Part shown: piece by piece, positions 32,243 through 42,063 of the stretch
Layout: every line of letters starts with the position of its first letter
How positions within the stretch are numbered: the stretch's first letter is position 1
Origin: UBA2137 sp963740205
GTDB taxonomy: Bacteria; Pseudomonadota; Alphaproteobacteria; Micavibrionales; Micavibrionaceae
Assembly: GCA_963740205.1 (NCBI GenBank)
Contig: CAVUDD010000002.1
Span: 496,001-560,000 of the forward strand
Reading direction: 5' to 3'
Length of the DNA stretch: 64,000 nt
Notes under the pieces: model-generated
Told to the model about the DNA's origin: nothing
Seen by the model: only the letters and a program-made list of their open reading frames with translations
Databases searched by the model: none
Program-made: the position numbers and the translations under genes

Positions 32243-32932
32243 ATGAAGACCCCATTTTTAACACTCGCAGCAACAGTTGCAGCATTTACATTCGCAGTAC
32301 CCGCAAACGCACAAACGGAAGTTATTGGCACAACTTCTACAACGACATCAGTTACAGCTCCACCTGTTGCGACGACGACGACTACAATCACAACTGACAC
32401 GCAAGGTAATGTTGTTGCCCCCGTAGCAGAAACAACAGTAATTGAACCTGCCGTTACAACAACAGTAAATGAAACTGTTACTACAACGACCGAAGAGCCT
32501 GCAATTAAAACACTTACACTTGCAGAGTTTGACACAAACAATGATTACAAACTTGATATGGCAGAAGTCGGTAAGCAGCTATTCTTTATTTTTGATAAAG
32601 ACGGCAATGAAGTCATCGATAATATTGAGTTCGAAGATAATTCTGTTTTAACCATGCGCCCTGTTGACGTAGAGAAATACACTTTCGTTGACTTTAACAG
32701 CGATGGAATGGTCGATTCATCAAGCTACACCTATGAAACAATGTATCAGCAATCTGGTCTTGCTCGATTTGATAATAACAAAGACGGATTATCACCTGCC
32801 GATTTCTTGGAAACATCATTCCTAGAAACAGATGATAACAAGGACAAAACAATCGATCTGCAAGAGTTCTCAGAAGTTTACACTACTTCACGAGCACCCA
32901 AAAATGCAGAACAAGAGCGCTACCGCAACTAA
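32243..32932 (+). CDS. secreted EF-hand protein with Thr-rich linker
   Basis: 229 residues. A signal peptide MKTPFLTLAATVAAFTFAVPANAQ is cleaved after ANA near residue 23. A Thr/Val-rich, low-complexity linker (about 25-90) follows, then four EF-hand-type loops: DTNNDYKLDMAEV, DKDGNEVIDNIEF, DFNSDGMVDSSS, DNNKDGLSPADF, and a last DDNKDKTIDLQEF. Calcium binding in the periplasm is therefore likely. The start is preceded by AAGGAGA. An exact EcfG-type promoter and a terminator frame it as a single-gene unit. Confidence 0.75.
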   Translation: MKTPFLTLAATVAAFTFAVPANAQTEVIGTTSTTTSVTAPPVATTTTTITTDTQGNVVAPVAETTVIEPAVTTTVNETVTTTTEEPAIKTLTLAEFDTNNDYKLDMAEVGKQLFFIFDKDGNEVIDNIEFEDNSVLTMRPVDVEKYTFVDFNSDGMVDSSSYTYETMYQQSGLARFDNNKDGLSPADFLETSFLETDDNKDKTIDLQEFSEVYTTSRAPKNAEQERYRN

Positions 32933-32950
32933 GATATTTAAATTCTAAAA

Positions 32951-32977
32951 GAAACCCGCCTTTTTGGCGGGTTTTTT
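32951..32977. terminator. bidirectional terminator
   Basis: AAACCCGCC - TTTTT - GGCGGGTTT with T7, between the convergent EF-hand and flhA genes. Confidence 0.85.
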
Positions 32978-32980
32978 TGT

Positions 32981-35086
32981 CTATATCTGACCTAAAGTCT
33001 TTATTCTTGCCTTCGCATGCACTTCATTTTGAGACATAACAATAGTTTGAGGGCGAAATCTCTCCACTACTGAGCGTACATAGGGACGAATACCCGGTGA
33101 GGTCAGTAAAACTGGGTTTTCACCCATCTGCGATAGCTTTTCATATCCTTTACGAACATCTGTAATAAATTCTTGTAACTGACTGGGAGGCATAGCCAAT
33201 TGCTTTTCCTCGCCATCACCTACCAATGTTTCCATAAAAGCATTTTCCCATTTCGGCGTAAGCGTTACCAGAGGCAGTAGTCCTTGTGAGTTTGTATTCT
33301 GGTCGCAAAGTTGCCGAGATAGCCTTGAGCGGACGTGTTCAGTCATAATAGCTATATTTTTCGTGTAGGTAGCGGCCTCTGCAACACCCTCCAAAATAGT
33401 AGCAAGATCTCGTATAGAAACGCGCTCGCCCACAAGGTTTTGTAGTACGCGCTGGAGGCCTGTAACAGTAAGTTGATTAGGAACAACATCCGAAACAAGT
33501 TTCTGATAATCACCACCCATTTCATCCAGCAATCTCTGCGTCTCAGTATAAGACAACAAATCAGCCATGTGATCTTTTACTAGCTCGGTCAAGTGCGTTG
33601 TAATAACGGTTGGGGCATCAACAACTGTATATCCCTTAAAATGCGCCTCTTCACGATATCTTTGATCAATCCACATAGCGGGTAAACCAAAGGTTGGTTC
33701 TGTTGTATTTTCTCCGGGAAGTTTAATCTGTTCACCAGTTGGATCCATACACAGTAACATGTTGGCACGCACATCACCTCTACCCGCTTCAATTTCCTTG
33801 ATACGCACAATGTATTCATTGGCCTTTAACTGTAGATTATCCAAAATGCGCACAGCAGGCAGAATGTAACCCATGTCTTCCGCCAATTGACGTCGCAACC
33901 CTTTAACCTGAGTAGTTAACTTATTACCTCCCTCACCTTGTACAAGTGGCAGCAGACCATAACCCAACTCCAGACGTATGACGTCCATTGAGAGTGCTTC
34001 TGAAATTGGAGCCTCGGAGACTGGTGCTGGTCGATCAAGAGCTAATTGCTCAGCCTCTTTTTGGTCTGAAAGCTCTTTATTTGTTTTGTATGACAGATAA
34101 GACATGCCGCCTATAACAGCTCCAAGGAATGCAAACGGCATAAACGGAATACCTGGTATAAGCCCCATACCAAACATCAGGAATGAACTCATGGCCATGG
34201 CTTTTGGATAGCGGCTGAATTGAGCAAACAGTGCTTTATCCGCTGTTCCCTCAACGCCCGCCTTTGACACCAAAAGACCAGCAGATACGGAAACAATTAA
34301 CGCGGGTATTTGTGATACAAGACCGTCACCAATAGTCAGGATTGTATAAGTTCCAGCAGCGTCACCTAGACTCATACCATGTGTCGTTGTGCCGATAACA
34401 ATCCCGCCAATAATATTAATGAATGTAATCAAAAGGCCCGCAATCGCGTCACCACGCACGAACTTGGCCGCGCCATCCATAGCTCCAAAAAACGTGCTTT
34501 CTTGCTGTAAATCGGCACGTTTTGTCTTTGCCTCATCTTCAGTCAATAGACCCGCCGATAAATCGGAATCAATTGCCATCTGTTTCCCAGGCATAGCATC
34601 CAAGGTAAAGCGTGCAGCAACCTCGGCTATACGTCCCGAACCTTTGGTAATCACAATGAAATTGATAATGACAAGGATTGCAAAGACTATCCCCCCCACA
34701 ACGTAACTGTCCTCAATAATAAAGCTTCCGAATGCCTCGATTACAGCCCCAGCAGCAGCTTTTCCTTCGTCGCCATCACTTAAAATAAGGCGTGTTGAGG
34801 CCACGTTCAAACCTAGCCTCAGCGCAGTGGATAACAGTAATATCGTTGGGAAAGTTGAAAAATCGAGAGGACGACCAATAAATAATACCGTCATCAAAAT
34901 CATAATCGACAAAGTAACAGAAACAGAAAGCCCTAAATCCAGCATCCATGTGGGCATAGGAACCAACATGAACATCAAAATGGCAATTAGACCTGCAGCC
35001 AGTGCAACATCACCACGGAAAATCGTGCCGAGTCCCATTTTGGCACGCCCCATCATAATTGATGATGTATTTTGTGAATCCGACAT
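32981..35086 (-). CDS. flhA: flagellar export gate protein FlhA
   Basis: 701 residues, normal for FlhA. Eight N-terminal helices lie within the first 330 residues with the FHIPEP signature region (TRLILSDGDEGKAAAGAVIEAFG, VVGGIVFAILVIINFIVITKGSGRIAEVAARFTLDAMPGKQMAIDSDL). The cytoplasmic domain follows (LEVGYGLLPLVQ-like LELGYGLLPLVQG, IRIKEIEAGRGDVR-like VRIKEIEAGRGD, LLTSPGIRPYVRSVVERF). FlhA is the main gate of the flagellar type III export apparatus. It is the last gene downstream of flbD in the minus-strand flagellar block. Confidence 0.95.
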   Translation of the reverse strand: MSDSQNTSSIMMGRAKMGLGTIFRGDVALAAGLIAILMFMLVPMPTWMLDLGLSVSVTLSIMILMTVLFIGRPLDFSTFPTILLLSTALRLGLNVASTRLILSDGDEGKAAAGAVIEAFGSFIIEDSYVVGGIVFAILVIINFIVITKGSGRIAEVAARFTLDAMPGKQMAIDSDLSAGLLTEDEAKTKRADLQQESTFFGAMDGAAKFVRGDAIAGLLITFINIIGGIVIGTTTHGMSLGDAAGTYTILTIGDGLVSQIPALIVSVSAGLLVSKAGVEGTADKALFAQFSRYPKAMAMSSFLMFGMGLIPGIPFMPFAFLGAVIGGMSYLSYKTNKELSDQKEAEQLALDRPAPVSEAPISEALSMDVIRLELGYGLLPLVQGEGGNKLTTQVKGLRRQLAEDMGYILPAVRILDNLQLKANEYIVRIKEIEAGRGDVRANMLLCMDPTGEQIKLPGENTTEPTFGLPAMWIDQRYREEAHFKGYTVVDAPTVITTHLTELVKDHMADLLSYTETQRLLDEMGGDYQKLVSDVVPNQLTVTGLQRVLQNLVGERVSIRDLATILEGVAEAATYTKNIAIMTEHVRSRLSRQLCDQNTNSQGLLPLVTLTPKWENAFMETLVGDGEEKQLAMPPSQLQEFITDVRKGYEKLSQMGENPVLLTSPGIRPYVRSVVERFRPQTIVMSQNEVHAKARIKTLGQI

Positions 35087-35213
35087 TTAACCCGATATAT
35101 TTAAGTCGTTAATATGATTTTGAATGCCTCAGAGAATGAATAGGCATATATATCTTCCATTCTACCCATAGGGAGGCAGGTCATGCAAACAAGAATGTAA
35201 CGATAGTTTGTAA

Positions 35214-36608
35214 TTAACCAGCCGAAGATGCAGGAATATCCGTACCTTCGTCTTTATACTGGTTCAGTTTATTGCGTAATGTTCTGATAGATATACCCAA
35301 AATTTTCGCGGCATGTGTTCGGTTGCCCAAGGTATTACCCAATGTATTCAATATCATATCTCTTTCAACATCAGCCAATGTACGGCCAACCAAACCTTCA
35401 ACAGCATCAGGGTTCTGAAGATCTTTGTGTTCCGACGCCGCGCTTGAAACACCCGATAGACCAGGAGCATTATTTGCTGTCTCTGAAGTCGCCTCACCTT
35501 TAGAAAACGAACTTTCAGATAGTTGAATTGCATCTGCTTCAAGCTCATCATCAAGTGACACAAGAATAGCGCGATGCATTGTATTTTCTAATTCACGGAT
35601 ATTACCACGCCAGCGATAGGCATTAATTTTTTCTTTTGCAGCCGCAGACAATTTTTTCTTTTCAACATTATTATCGTCTGCAAATTTATCGGCAAAGAAT
35701 TGAGCCAGGGGGACTATATCAGAAGGTCTGTCGCGCAAAGCGGGTAAATCAATAGTTATAACGTTCAATCGAAAGTACAAATCCTCACGAAACTCACCCT
35801 TTTGAACTGATTTCTCCAAATCACGGTTGGAAGTCGCCAAAATACGTGTGTTGATTTTCACAGGATCATTTGAACCAATACGCGTAATTTCTTTTTCCTG
35901 AATAGCACGCAAAAGCTTGGCCTGTAATTGAGGATGCATCTCTGTCACCTCATCCAGAAGAAGTGTTCCGTTTGATGCTTCTTCAAATTTACCTATACGA
36001 CGACCCGCCGCCCCCGTAAAAGAACCCTTCTCATGCCCAAATAGTTCTGACTCAAGCAAATTTTCAGGAATAGCAGCACAGTTAACTGCAATAAATTGAC
36101 CATCTTTGCGCTTAGATTTTTCGTGAATATATCGCGACATGACTTCTTTACCTGTTCCACTCTCTCCAGTAATGAGGATTGTGGCATCGGAAGTGGCAAT
36201 CTTATCGGCCAATTGCATTACACGCTTCATAGAAGGGTCGTTTGCAATCATGGTTGAATTTTCTTCAGTCACAGCTTCAAGTATGGCCGCAATAAGATCA
36301 GTGTCAGGTGGCAAAGGTACATATTCCTTAGCACCCGCCTCAATAGCCTTTACAGCAGAAGGTGAGTCTGTGCCAATGCCACAAGCAACAACAGGGATAT
36401 GTATGCGTTCTTCTTCTAGCTTTTTAATAAATTCGGCAATTGGCAACTTAACGTCAATCATAACAACATCAGCACCCTTACCTGTGCGCAAAGCACCAAG
36501 ACCCTCAACGATATCTTCGCAATGGATGACCTTTGCACCACGTTGTAGTGCAATTTTACCAGCAGTACTGATATATCCCTCAAGTTGTCCGATTATCATC
36601 AAACGCAT
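35214..36608 (-). CDS. flbD: sigma-54-dependent flagellar regulator FlbD
   Basis: 464 residues. A receiver-like N-domain (1-115) has Asp52 in VVMIDVKLP but a degenerate acidic pocket, as in FlbD. The AAA+ domain has Walker A GESGTGKE (148-155), GHEKGSFTGA (sigma-54 loop, 191-200) and LLLDEVTEMHPQLQAKLLR. A Fis-type helix-turn-helix (AAKILGISIRTLRNKLNQY) ends the protein near 437-455. FlbD activates late flagellar genes and is controlled by FliX, also in this window (47806). It lies between motA and flhA, as in other alphaproteobacteria. Confidence 0.92.
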   Translation of the reverse strand: MRLMIIGQLEGYISTAGKIALQRGAKVIHCEDIVEGLGALRTGKGADVVMIDVKLPIAEFIKKLEEERIHIPVVACGIGTDSPSAVKAIEAGAKEYVPLPPDTDLIAAILEAVTEENSTMIANDPSMKRVMQLADKIATSDATILITGESGTGKEVMSRYIHEKSKRKDGQFIAVNCAAIPENLLESELFGHEKGSFTGAAGRRIGKFEEASNGTLLLDEVTEMHPQLQAKLLRAIQEKEITRIGSNDPVKINTRILATSNRDLEKSVQKGEFREDLYFRLNVITIDLPALRDRPSDIVPLAQFFADKFADDNNVEKKKLSAAAKEKINAYRWRGNIRELENTMHRAILVSLDDELEADAIQLSESSFSKGEATSETANNAPGLSGVSSAASEHKDLQNPDAVEGLVGRTLADVERDMILNTLGNTLGNRTHAAKILGISIRTLRNKLNQYKDEGTDIPASSAG

Positions 36609-36637
36609 TATTTATATCTCTCTCAATAATTGAGTTT

Positions 36638-37501
36638 TTAAAAAAATGTAATTCTGTGTTTCGCAGGTAGCAGACTATTTAATAAAGTTTCCAACTGTCT
36701 TGGATTTTCCTGATTAGCAATTGATGTCGCCGTCAATCTTGTCATTGTCATTATTAAGGTATCTTGATCTGCTGACCTTTCCATTTTAACGGCAAGTGGT
36801 GCCAAAATTACAGTTCCCAAAATCGCTCCATAGAATGTCGTAAGCAATGCCAATGCCATTGCAGGTCCAATGCGTGAGGGGTCATCAAGCTGGGCAAGCA
36901 TCTGCACGAGACCAACCAATGTCCCTATAAGACCCATTGCAGGTGCGATTTCGGAAGCTTTCCTCAAGGCCGAAGCTGTGAATTCGGCTCTATCTCCATG
37001 CAATTCGGCCTCTTTTGCCAAAACGATATCAATTTGCCCAGCTTTTGCTCCATCTGCTGCCATTTGCATTGCCTTGAGCAAATAAGGATCAGCCTCTAAT
37101 TCAGCCTCAACACGCGTCAGTGATAAGATGCCATGTTTTTTTGCACGTGCGGCGAGATTAACCAACTGAAACGCATATTCGCGTGTGTTGCGGATACGAC
37201 GCGTAAAAACCTTATCCAGTGAGAAAAATATCTTTTTTAGCTCTGGACCTGAATAGGAAATAGTTGTTACCGCAAGGGTGCCAAAAACTACAATTAATAG
37301 AGATGGTAGATTAAAAAAGTCAGCTTGGGCTTGCCCTATATAGGCAGCGACAACGATTAGACCAACAGAGAACACCAAGCCCAGAATTGTTGTTATATCA
37401 ATAATGTATTGTTGTTCTTCAATTTCGACGGGAAGCGTTTGGAAAGAAACTTCCTTATCAACCGTGTCTTGAGTTTCGCTATCTTTTTTGGCTTTGGCCA
37501 T
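36638..37501 (-). CDS. motA: flagellar motor stator protein MotA
   Basis: 287 residues. Four helices: near 38-56, 65-82, 190-215 (ASEIAPAMGLIGTLVGLVQMLAQL) and 222-245 (GPAMALALLTTFYGAILGTVILAPLAVKM), the MotA/PomA signature. A cytoplasmic segment between helices 2 and 3 carries charged residues that meet FliG. No motB-like gene is near, so the partner must be elsewhere. The start is 11 bases after the fliN stop, so it belongs to the fliF-G-H-N operon. Confidence 0.9.
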   Translation of the reverse strand: MAKAKKDSETQDTVDKEVSFQTLPVEIEEQQYIIDITTILGLVFSVGLIVVAAYIGQAQADFFNLPSLLIVVFGTLAVTTISYSGPELKKIFFSLDKVFTRRIRNTREYAFQLVNLAARAKKHGILSLTRVEAELEADPYLLKAMQMAADGAKAGQIDIVLAKEAELHGDRAEFTASALRKASEIAPAMGLIGTLVGLVQMLAQLDDPSRIGPAMALALLTTFYGAILGTVILAPLAVKMERSADQDTLIMTMTRLTATSIANQENPRQLETLLNSLLPAKHRITFF

Positions 37502-37512
37502 AAGGTGAAATC

Positions 37513-37938
37513 CTACATGTCATCGCTATGGTCAGATTTAACTATCTCGGTCATTGTCACACCAAGCTTGTCCTCAACAACAACGACCTCACCACGCGCA
37601 ACAAGGCGGTTATTCACATAGATATCAATCGCTTCACCTACTTTTCGATCAAGCTCGACGACTGCCCCACGACCTAGCTTTAATAATTGCGAGACCTGCA
37701 TTGTCGAGCGACCGAGCACAGCAGAAACCTGCACTGGAATATCATAAATTGCTGTTACGTCCTTTGCCATTGGTTCGTTTTCAGCAAAATCGTCTTCATC
37801 ATCTTGCATATTAGGAGATGTATCCTCGATTTTACCTAAATCAAAACCCTTGTTGCCACCGCTTTTCACATCATCTTGTGCGGCGTCCATATTTTTTAGG
37901 CTCTCATTGTCCAGTGTATCCTTAATATCATCACTCAT
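37513..37938 (-). CDS. fliN: flagellar motor switch protein FliN
   Basis: 141 residues. The C-terminal SpoA domain is complete at about 65-135 (DIPVQVSAVLGRSTMQVSQLLKLGRGAVVELDRKVGE, VNNRLVARGEVVVVEDKLGVTMTEIV). The first 60 residues are acidic and low complexity. FliN forms part of the C ring. The start overlaps the fliH end by eight bases. Confidence 0.95.
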   Translation of the reverse strand: MSDDIKDTLDNESLKNMDAAQDDVKSGGNKGFDLGKIEDTSPNMQDDEDDFAENEPMAKDVTAIYDIPVQVSAVLGRSTMQVSQLLKLGRGAVVELDRKVGEAIDIYVNNRLVARGEVVVVEDKLGVTMTEIVKSDHSDDM

Positions 37939-38623
37939 AATCTGTGTGCTCCGTTTCTACTTCGGTATCTTGGGACTTCTTGACTTTCTGCGCAAGGTCA
38001 TCTTGTAAAAAACGCATAATTTTATCCTCAAAGGTCTTTGTGTCACGAATGGCACCACCATTATCCCATGCTATGCGGCAATCATCTTTTGCTATTTCTT
38101 TATCTGCTACAACTTCAAGCGTATTTTCATCAGCCTGAAATTTTGATTTTATGTATGTTTCTATAGATTCACTATACTCAGGCGCAACGTAGATAGTAAT
38201 TTTAGACTCCCCCAGATGCTCCGCTAAAACATCCTCTATAAGGCTCTCAATTTCACCAAGCCCATGCTTTTCTTTTAATGCAGGGAAGGCATTTTCAAAT
38301 AATGCCTTAACCGACTTCAGAGTTTCACTTTGGAACTGTTCTTTCCTCAACTCTTCGGCTTGAAGTAAGTTTGCAAGATTATGATTGAGTGTCTTTGTTA
38401 GATTTTGGATTTGGCTTGTGTAACCCTCTTCAGATTCAAGAAACCCATCTGCTTTGCCGCGTTTGTATGATTCTTCTTTTGCAGCAACCAACTCTTCTTC
38501 GGTGTAAGAAGGTATAATAACAATCTCTTCTGGCTCGGACTCTAATATAGGGTCGTCTTCAGTCTTGATATCGGAATCAAATTTGTGCGTATCAAAAAGG
38601 TAAGGTTTTTTACTCATCAACAT
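37931..38623 (-). CDS. fliH: FliH-like flagellar export protein
   Basis: 230 residues. Poorly conserved in sequence but with the FliH layout: acidic N-terminus, Glu-rich coiled coil (YTEEELVAAKEESYKRGKADGFLESEEGY) and a conserved C-terminal domain (KITIYVAPEYSESIETYIKSKF, DDCRIAWDNGGAIRDTKTFEDKI, the 'GdCriEw' motif of FliH). It regulates the export ATPase FliI. Position between fliG and fliN supports this. It may start at ATG 38623 or 38617. Confidence 0.85.
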   Translation of the reverse strand: MLMSKKPYLFDTHKFDSDIKTEDDPILESEPEEIVIIPSYTEEELVAAKEESYKRGKADGFLESEEGYTSQIQNLTKTLNHNLANLLQAEELRKEQFQSETLKSVKALFENAFPALKEKHGLGEIESLIEDVLAEHLGESKITIYVAPEYSESIETYIKSKFQADENTLEVVADKEIAKDDCRIAWDNGGAIRDTKTFEDKIMRFLQDDLAQKVKKSQDTEVETEHTDYE

Positions 38624-39639
38624 TAATATACGAGCTCGTCCTCGGCTTCACCAGTTGAAATAATAATTTCTCCCCTGCCTTCTAGATCCTTAGCAACAGT
38701 TACAACATATTGTTGAGCGTCCTCGACATCCTTTAAACGAACAGGCCCCATGGCTGCCATATCCTCTTTCATAATCTTGGCGGCACGCTCTGACATATTA
38801 GAGAAAAATAAATCTTTGATTGTTTCAGTAGCACCTTTAAGAGCAACAGGGAGTTTGTCCTTATCAACTGCACGCACAAGTGTTTGGATACCGGTCGTAT
38901 CAAGTTTTGTAAGATCATCAAATGTGAACATAAGCGAGCGAATACGCTCAGCCGAGTCAGGAAGACTATTTTCCAACTGATCCATGAACTTTGCCTCTGC
39001 AGTTCTGTCCAATGAATTAAAAATATCTGCCATTAACTCGTGGGAGTCGCGACGCTGTGTTTTAGCAAGGTTCGTCATAAATTCGGTACGGAGCGTTTTC
39101 TCGACGTCTTCCAAAATATCTTTCTGGATAGACTCCATACGTAGCATTCTGTGAATAACCTCAAGGGCAAAATTATCTGGTAATAATGCCAACACTTTAG
39201 CGGCATGCTCTGTGCTAACCTTTGAAAGAACAACAGCAACAGTTTGCGGATATTCTTTTTGTAAAAAGTTGGCAAGAATTTCTTCGTTCACATTACCAAG
39301 CTTTTCCCACATTGTTCGCCCAGCAGGCCCACGGATTTCCTCCATGATGCTATTTACTTTATCCTCACCAAGAACCTTACTGAGCAATCGCTCCGTACTA
39401 TCCATTGTTCCGATAAGCGAACTTGTTGAACTCATTTGCTCTGCAAAATCTATGAATAAACGTTCAACGACATTCGCAGAAACATGCCCCAGGTTAGCCA
39501 TTGTCTGGGAGACTTCCATAATCTCTTCATCGGCCATATGCTCAAAAACAGCAGTCGCGTTATCCTCACCTAAAGCGAGGAGGAAAATAGCTGCCTTTTC
39601 AATGCCCGTTAGCGTTCTATAATCTTCCTTGGTGCGCAT
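38623..39639 (-). CDS. fliG: flagellar motor switch protein FliG
   Basis: 338 residues, standard for FliG. ARM-type domains are clear: KAAIFLLALGEDNATAVFEHM, FLQKEYPQTVAVVLSKV (EHPQ motif), DNFALEVIHRML, and the C-terminal torque helix LFTFDDLTKLDTTGIQTLVRAVDKDKLPVALKGA. FliG joins the MS ring to the C ring and meets the stator. The end overlaps the fliH start by one base. Confidence 0.95.
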   Translation of the reverse strand: MRTKEDYRTLTGIEKAAIFLLALGEDNATAVFEHMADEEIMEVSQTMANLGHVSANVVERLFIDFAEQMSSTSSLIGTMDSTERLLSKVLGEDKVNSIMEEIRGPAGRTMWEKLGNVNEEILANFLQKEYPQTVAVVLSKVSTEHAAKVLALLPDNFALEVIHRMLRMESIQKDILEDVEKTLRTEFMTNLAKTQRRDSHELMADIFNSLDRTAEAKFMDQLENSLPDSAERIRSLMFTFDDLTKLDTTGIQTLVRAVDKDKLPVALKGATETIKDLFFSNMSERAAKIMKEDMAAMGPVRLKDVEDAQQYVVTVAKDLEGRGEIIISTGEAEDELVY

Positions 39640-39661
39640 AAATGCCCCTTAAATTAATGCC

Positions 39662-41359
39662 CTAATCCTGTGTCATCCAACCACGCAAAACAGAAACTGT
39701 CTCACTTGGATAATTATTTACTATATCCTCCACCTTCTTCAAGGAAGAAGCCTTAACACGTCCCTGAACACGTGCCATATCAATCATTTCGTCATCTTCG
39801 CCTATTTCTATAGGCTGGAAACCGCTGTCCATTCTCGAACCGTCCGGCGCCGCCAAAGCGGGGTTAGCCTGCATACCCGGTAGCAGTTGTGGCCTCTCCC
39901 CACCTTCTTCATCAGAAGATTGTGGCTTAACATCCAAGAGCCTACCTACCATAGGCTGGAGCACCAACAGGATTACGAGGATAATCATAATTGCTACCGT
40001 AACTATCTCTGCAGCGTCAAGAAGATCGGAACGTTCGAAGCCCATAATTTTTGTATCTTCGAGGCTACCACCTGCGTCAATGTCCGCAAACTGCAAACTC
40101 TCAACAGTAATAATATCACCCCTGCCCTCAGTATAACCAATCGCTGATTTTACAAGATTTTCGATTTTCGCAATCTCTTCAACACTGCGTGGCTGATAGA
40201 CAGTTTCACCGCCTTCTGTTCCTGAAGGAACATAAGTTCCATCCACCATAACAGCAACAGAGAGCTTTTTGACCTCGCCTGCCTCGCGTATGGTATTACG
40301 AACAATTTTGCTGATTTCGTAATTTGTTGTTTCTTCTAAACGGTTATTTGATGACGTTGGCTGAGCATCCAGTAATAAATCACCCGTTACGTTAGGGAGA
40401 TTATTCTCTACACTCACGGAATCGTCTAAAGGCTCGGTTTCAGATGCACTTTCCTCAACAAGTTGCGAAGAACGGATAACCTGACTTTCAGGATCGTAAA
40501 TTTCTTCGTTCTCACTAATACGGTCAAAATTTAAATCAGCAGTCACAACTGCTCGGACATTTCCGAAACCAACAGTGCGCCCTACAAGATCTTCAATAGC
40601 TCGCGTTAAGCGTTGCTCGTATTTCTGACGCATATTTTCCGCTTTAACAGAAAGGGCGGTTTCATCGTCTTCACCACCGCGCGCAAGCAAATTACCCTCA
40701 CTATCCATAACAGAAACGTTGGCAGCCTTCATGCCCGGCACAGCTGAGGCAACGAGCGACTGTATGCTTAGAATTTGCTCTGAACCTAAAATAGCACCAC
40801 CCTTAACATTTAAGAAAACGCTACCGCTAGCTGGTTGAGTTTCACGACTAAACAACTCACGCTCAGGCAGAACAAGGTGAACCCTTGCAGTACTAATCTT
40901 ATCTATAGAACTAATTGTTCTTGCCAACTCGCCTTCCATGGCGCGCTGTTTGTTCAAAACATCTTGAAAATTTGTTGTACCAAAACCTGATTGGTTATCA
41001 AAAACCTCATACCCCAAAGACCCACTATTAGGAAGACCTTCTTGGGCAAGTAATAATCTCGCCTTACTCGCCTCTTCTTCTTCGACAAAAAGCTGCGTGC
41101 CGTCTTCGGACAAATTGTGCTTTATTCCAGCCTCGTCAAGCTTAAGTGAAATCACACTTGAATCATTGGTGGTCAAATTGCCGTATAGCAACTCCATATT
41201 AGGCGCGGCCACACGTAAAGATAGGAAAACAAAAAAGATAAGAAGAACGCTAAGGACAGCGCCCATTATTCCCAAACGGGCAGGCCCCAATTTACGAAAT
41301 GTTTCGGTAATTCCTGATGGCGCAGACTCTAAAGCCTGATCTGAAGTAGAACTATCCAT
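39662..41359 (-). CDS. fliF: flagellar MS-ring protein FliF
   Basis: 565 residues. Helices near 28-48 and 450-470 bracket the periplasmic YscJ/FliF domains (LYGNLTTNDSSVISLKLDEAGI, VEEEEASKARLLLAQEGLP, FGTTNFQDVLNKQRAMEGELARTI, ARVHLVLPERELFSRETQPASGSVFL). The C-terminal cytoplasmic tail (VNNYPSETVSVLRGWMTQD) is the FliG-binding motif. First gene of the fliF-fliG-fliH-fliN-motA-flbD-flhA block; the start is divergent from the FlaG-like gene. Confidence 0.95.
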   Translation of the reverse strand: MDSSTSDQALESAPSGITETFRKLGPARLGIMGAVLSVLLIFFVFLSLRVAAPNMELLYGNLTTNDSSVISLKLDEAGIKHNLSEDGTQLFVEEEEASKARLLLAQEGLPNSGSLGYEVFDNQSGFGTTNFQDVLNKQRAMEGELARTISSIDKISTARVHLVLPERELFSRETQPASGSVFLNVKGGAILGSEQILSIQSLVASAVPGMKAANVSVMDSEGNLLARGGEDDETALSVKAENMRQKYEQRLTRAIEDLVGRTVGFGNVRAVVTADLNFDRISENEEIYDPESQVIRSSQLVEESASETEPLDDSVSVENNLPNVTGDLLLDAQPTSSNNRLEETTNYEISKIVRNTIREAGEVKKLSVAVMVDGTYVPSGTEGGETVYQPRSVEEIAKIENLVKSAIGYTEGRGDIITVESLQFADIDAGGSLEDTKIMGFERSDLLDAAEIVTVAIMIILVILLVLQPMVGRLLDVKPQSSDEEGGERPQLLPGMQANPALAAPDGSRMDSGFQPIEIGEDDEMIDMARVQGRVKASSLKKVEDIVNNYPSETVSVLRGWMTQD

Positions 41360-41541
41360 GTAGTACCCGTTGTTGTATCGAAGTGCCTCAAGATTCTAGA
41401 GGTTAAGCTTCTTATTATTATCTTTATATAAGTATATCGTTTTTTTTCCCATTTTTCAACAAGATGGCGAATTTACCTCAATTCCCCACAGCTTAACGTA
41501 AAAGTTAACAAATAGTTAATATTTCCTTTTAAAACAAATAC

Positions 41542-41570
41542 TTGACAGATATGTCAATCTCGGATAGACT
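41542..41570 (+). promoter_or_regulatory. sigma-70-like promoter before the FlaG-like gene
   Basis: TTGACA (41542-41547), 17 bases, TAGACT (41565-41570). Perfect -35 and four of six in the -10, 55 bases before the start codon. The rest of the 266-base gap to fliF is A/T rich without clear elements. Confidence 0.4.
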
Positions 41571-41625
41571 TAACACTAGGGATAGTGCATCTAGTATGGA
41601 TGCGTTTAAATAAGGTGAGGATACC

Positions 41626-42063
41626 ATGTTAGAAGCTGTAAATTCAGTTGTTTCAAACGTAGCTCAAATACCGCCACAGGCACGCGGCAACTCAAAGGTC
41701 GTTGTGCAAAAAGGCGCTGAAAGCTTTAAGGGCATCGAAGTCGACCCTTATCTAAGCCGAGCAATGTCCTACAATTCAGATCTGAAGCGCCCAGTGTTGC
41801 AAATTCGCGACACATCAACAGGCGATTCGATACGACAATTTCCAACAGAAAGCCAAATCAAGGCTTACACGCGCACGCAAACCGTTTCTGCGCCACAAGC
41901 ACCTGCTATTGAGTCTTCTAAGCCAGAATCAAGTGATGTTAAGGTTGATGCTAAAGCTAGCACGTCACAACCTGAAAACACTTCTGTTAAAATTGATACA
42001 GGAACATTTAATGCGGTTACAGCGGGTGCGTCACCTGGGTCTGGCATAGACACAACAGCCTAA
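41626..42063 (+). CDS. FlaG-like flagellar protein
   Basis: 145 residues. The middle PVLQIRDTSTGDSIRQFPTESQIKAY matches the FlaG core (pattern vqv.De.TGevIRqIP.ee.L). The N-terminal half is basic, the C-terminal half low complexity (Pro/Ser/Thr/Lys). FlaG-like proteins affect filament length. Start follows AAGGTGAGG. Its end overlaps flaF, which reads the other way, by four bases. The only gene of the middle block on the plus strand besides fliX. Confidence 0.65.
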   Translation: MLEAVNSVVSNVAQIPPQARGNSKVVVQKGAESFKGIEVDPYLSRAMSYNSDLKRPVLQIRDTSTGDSIRQFPTESQIKAYTRTQTVSAPQAPAIESSKPESSDVKVDAKASTSQPENTSVKIDTGTFNAVTAGASPGSGIDTTA

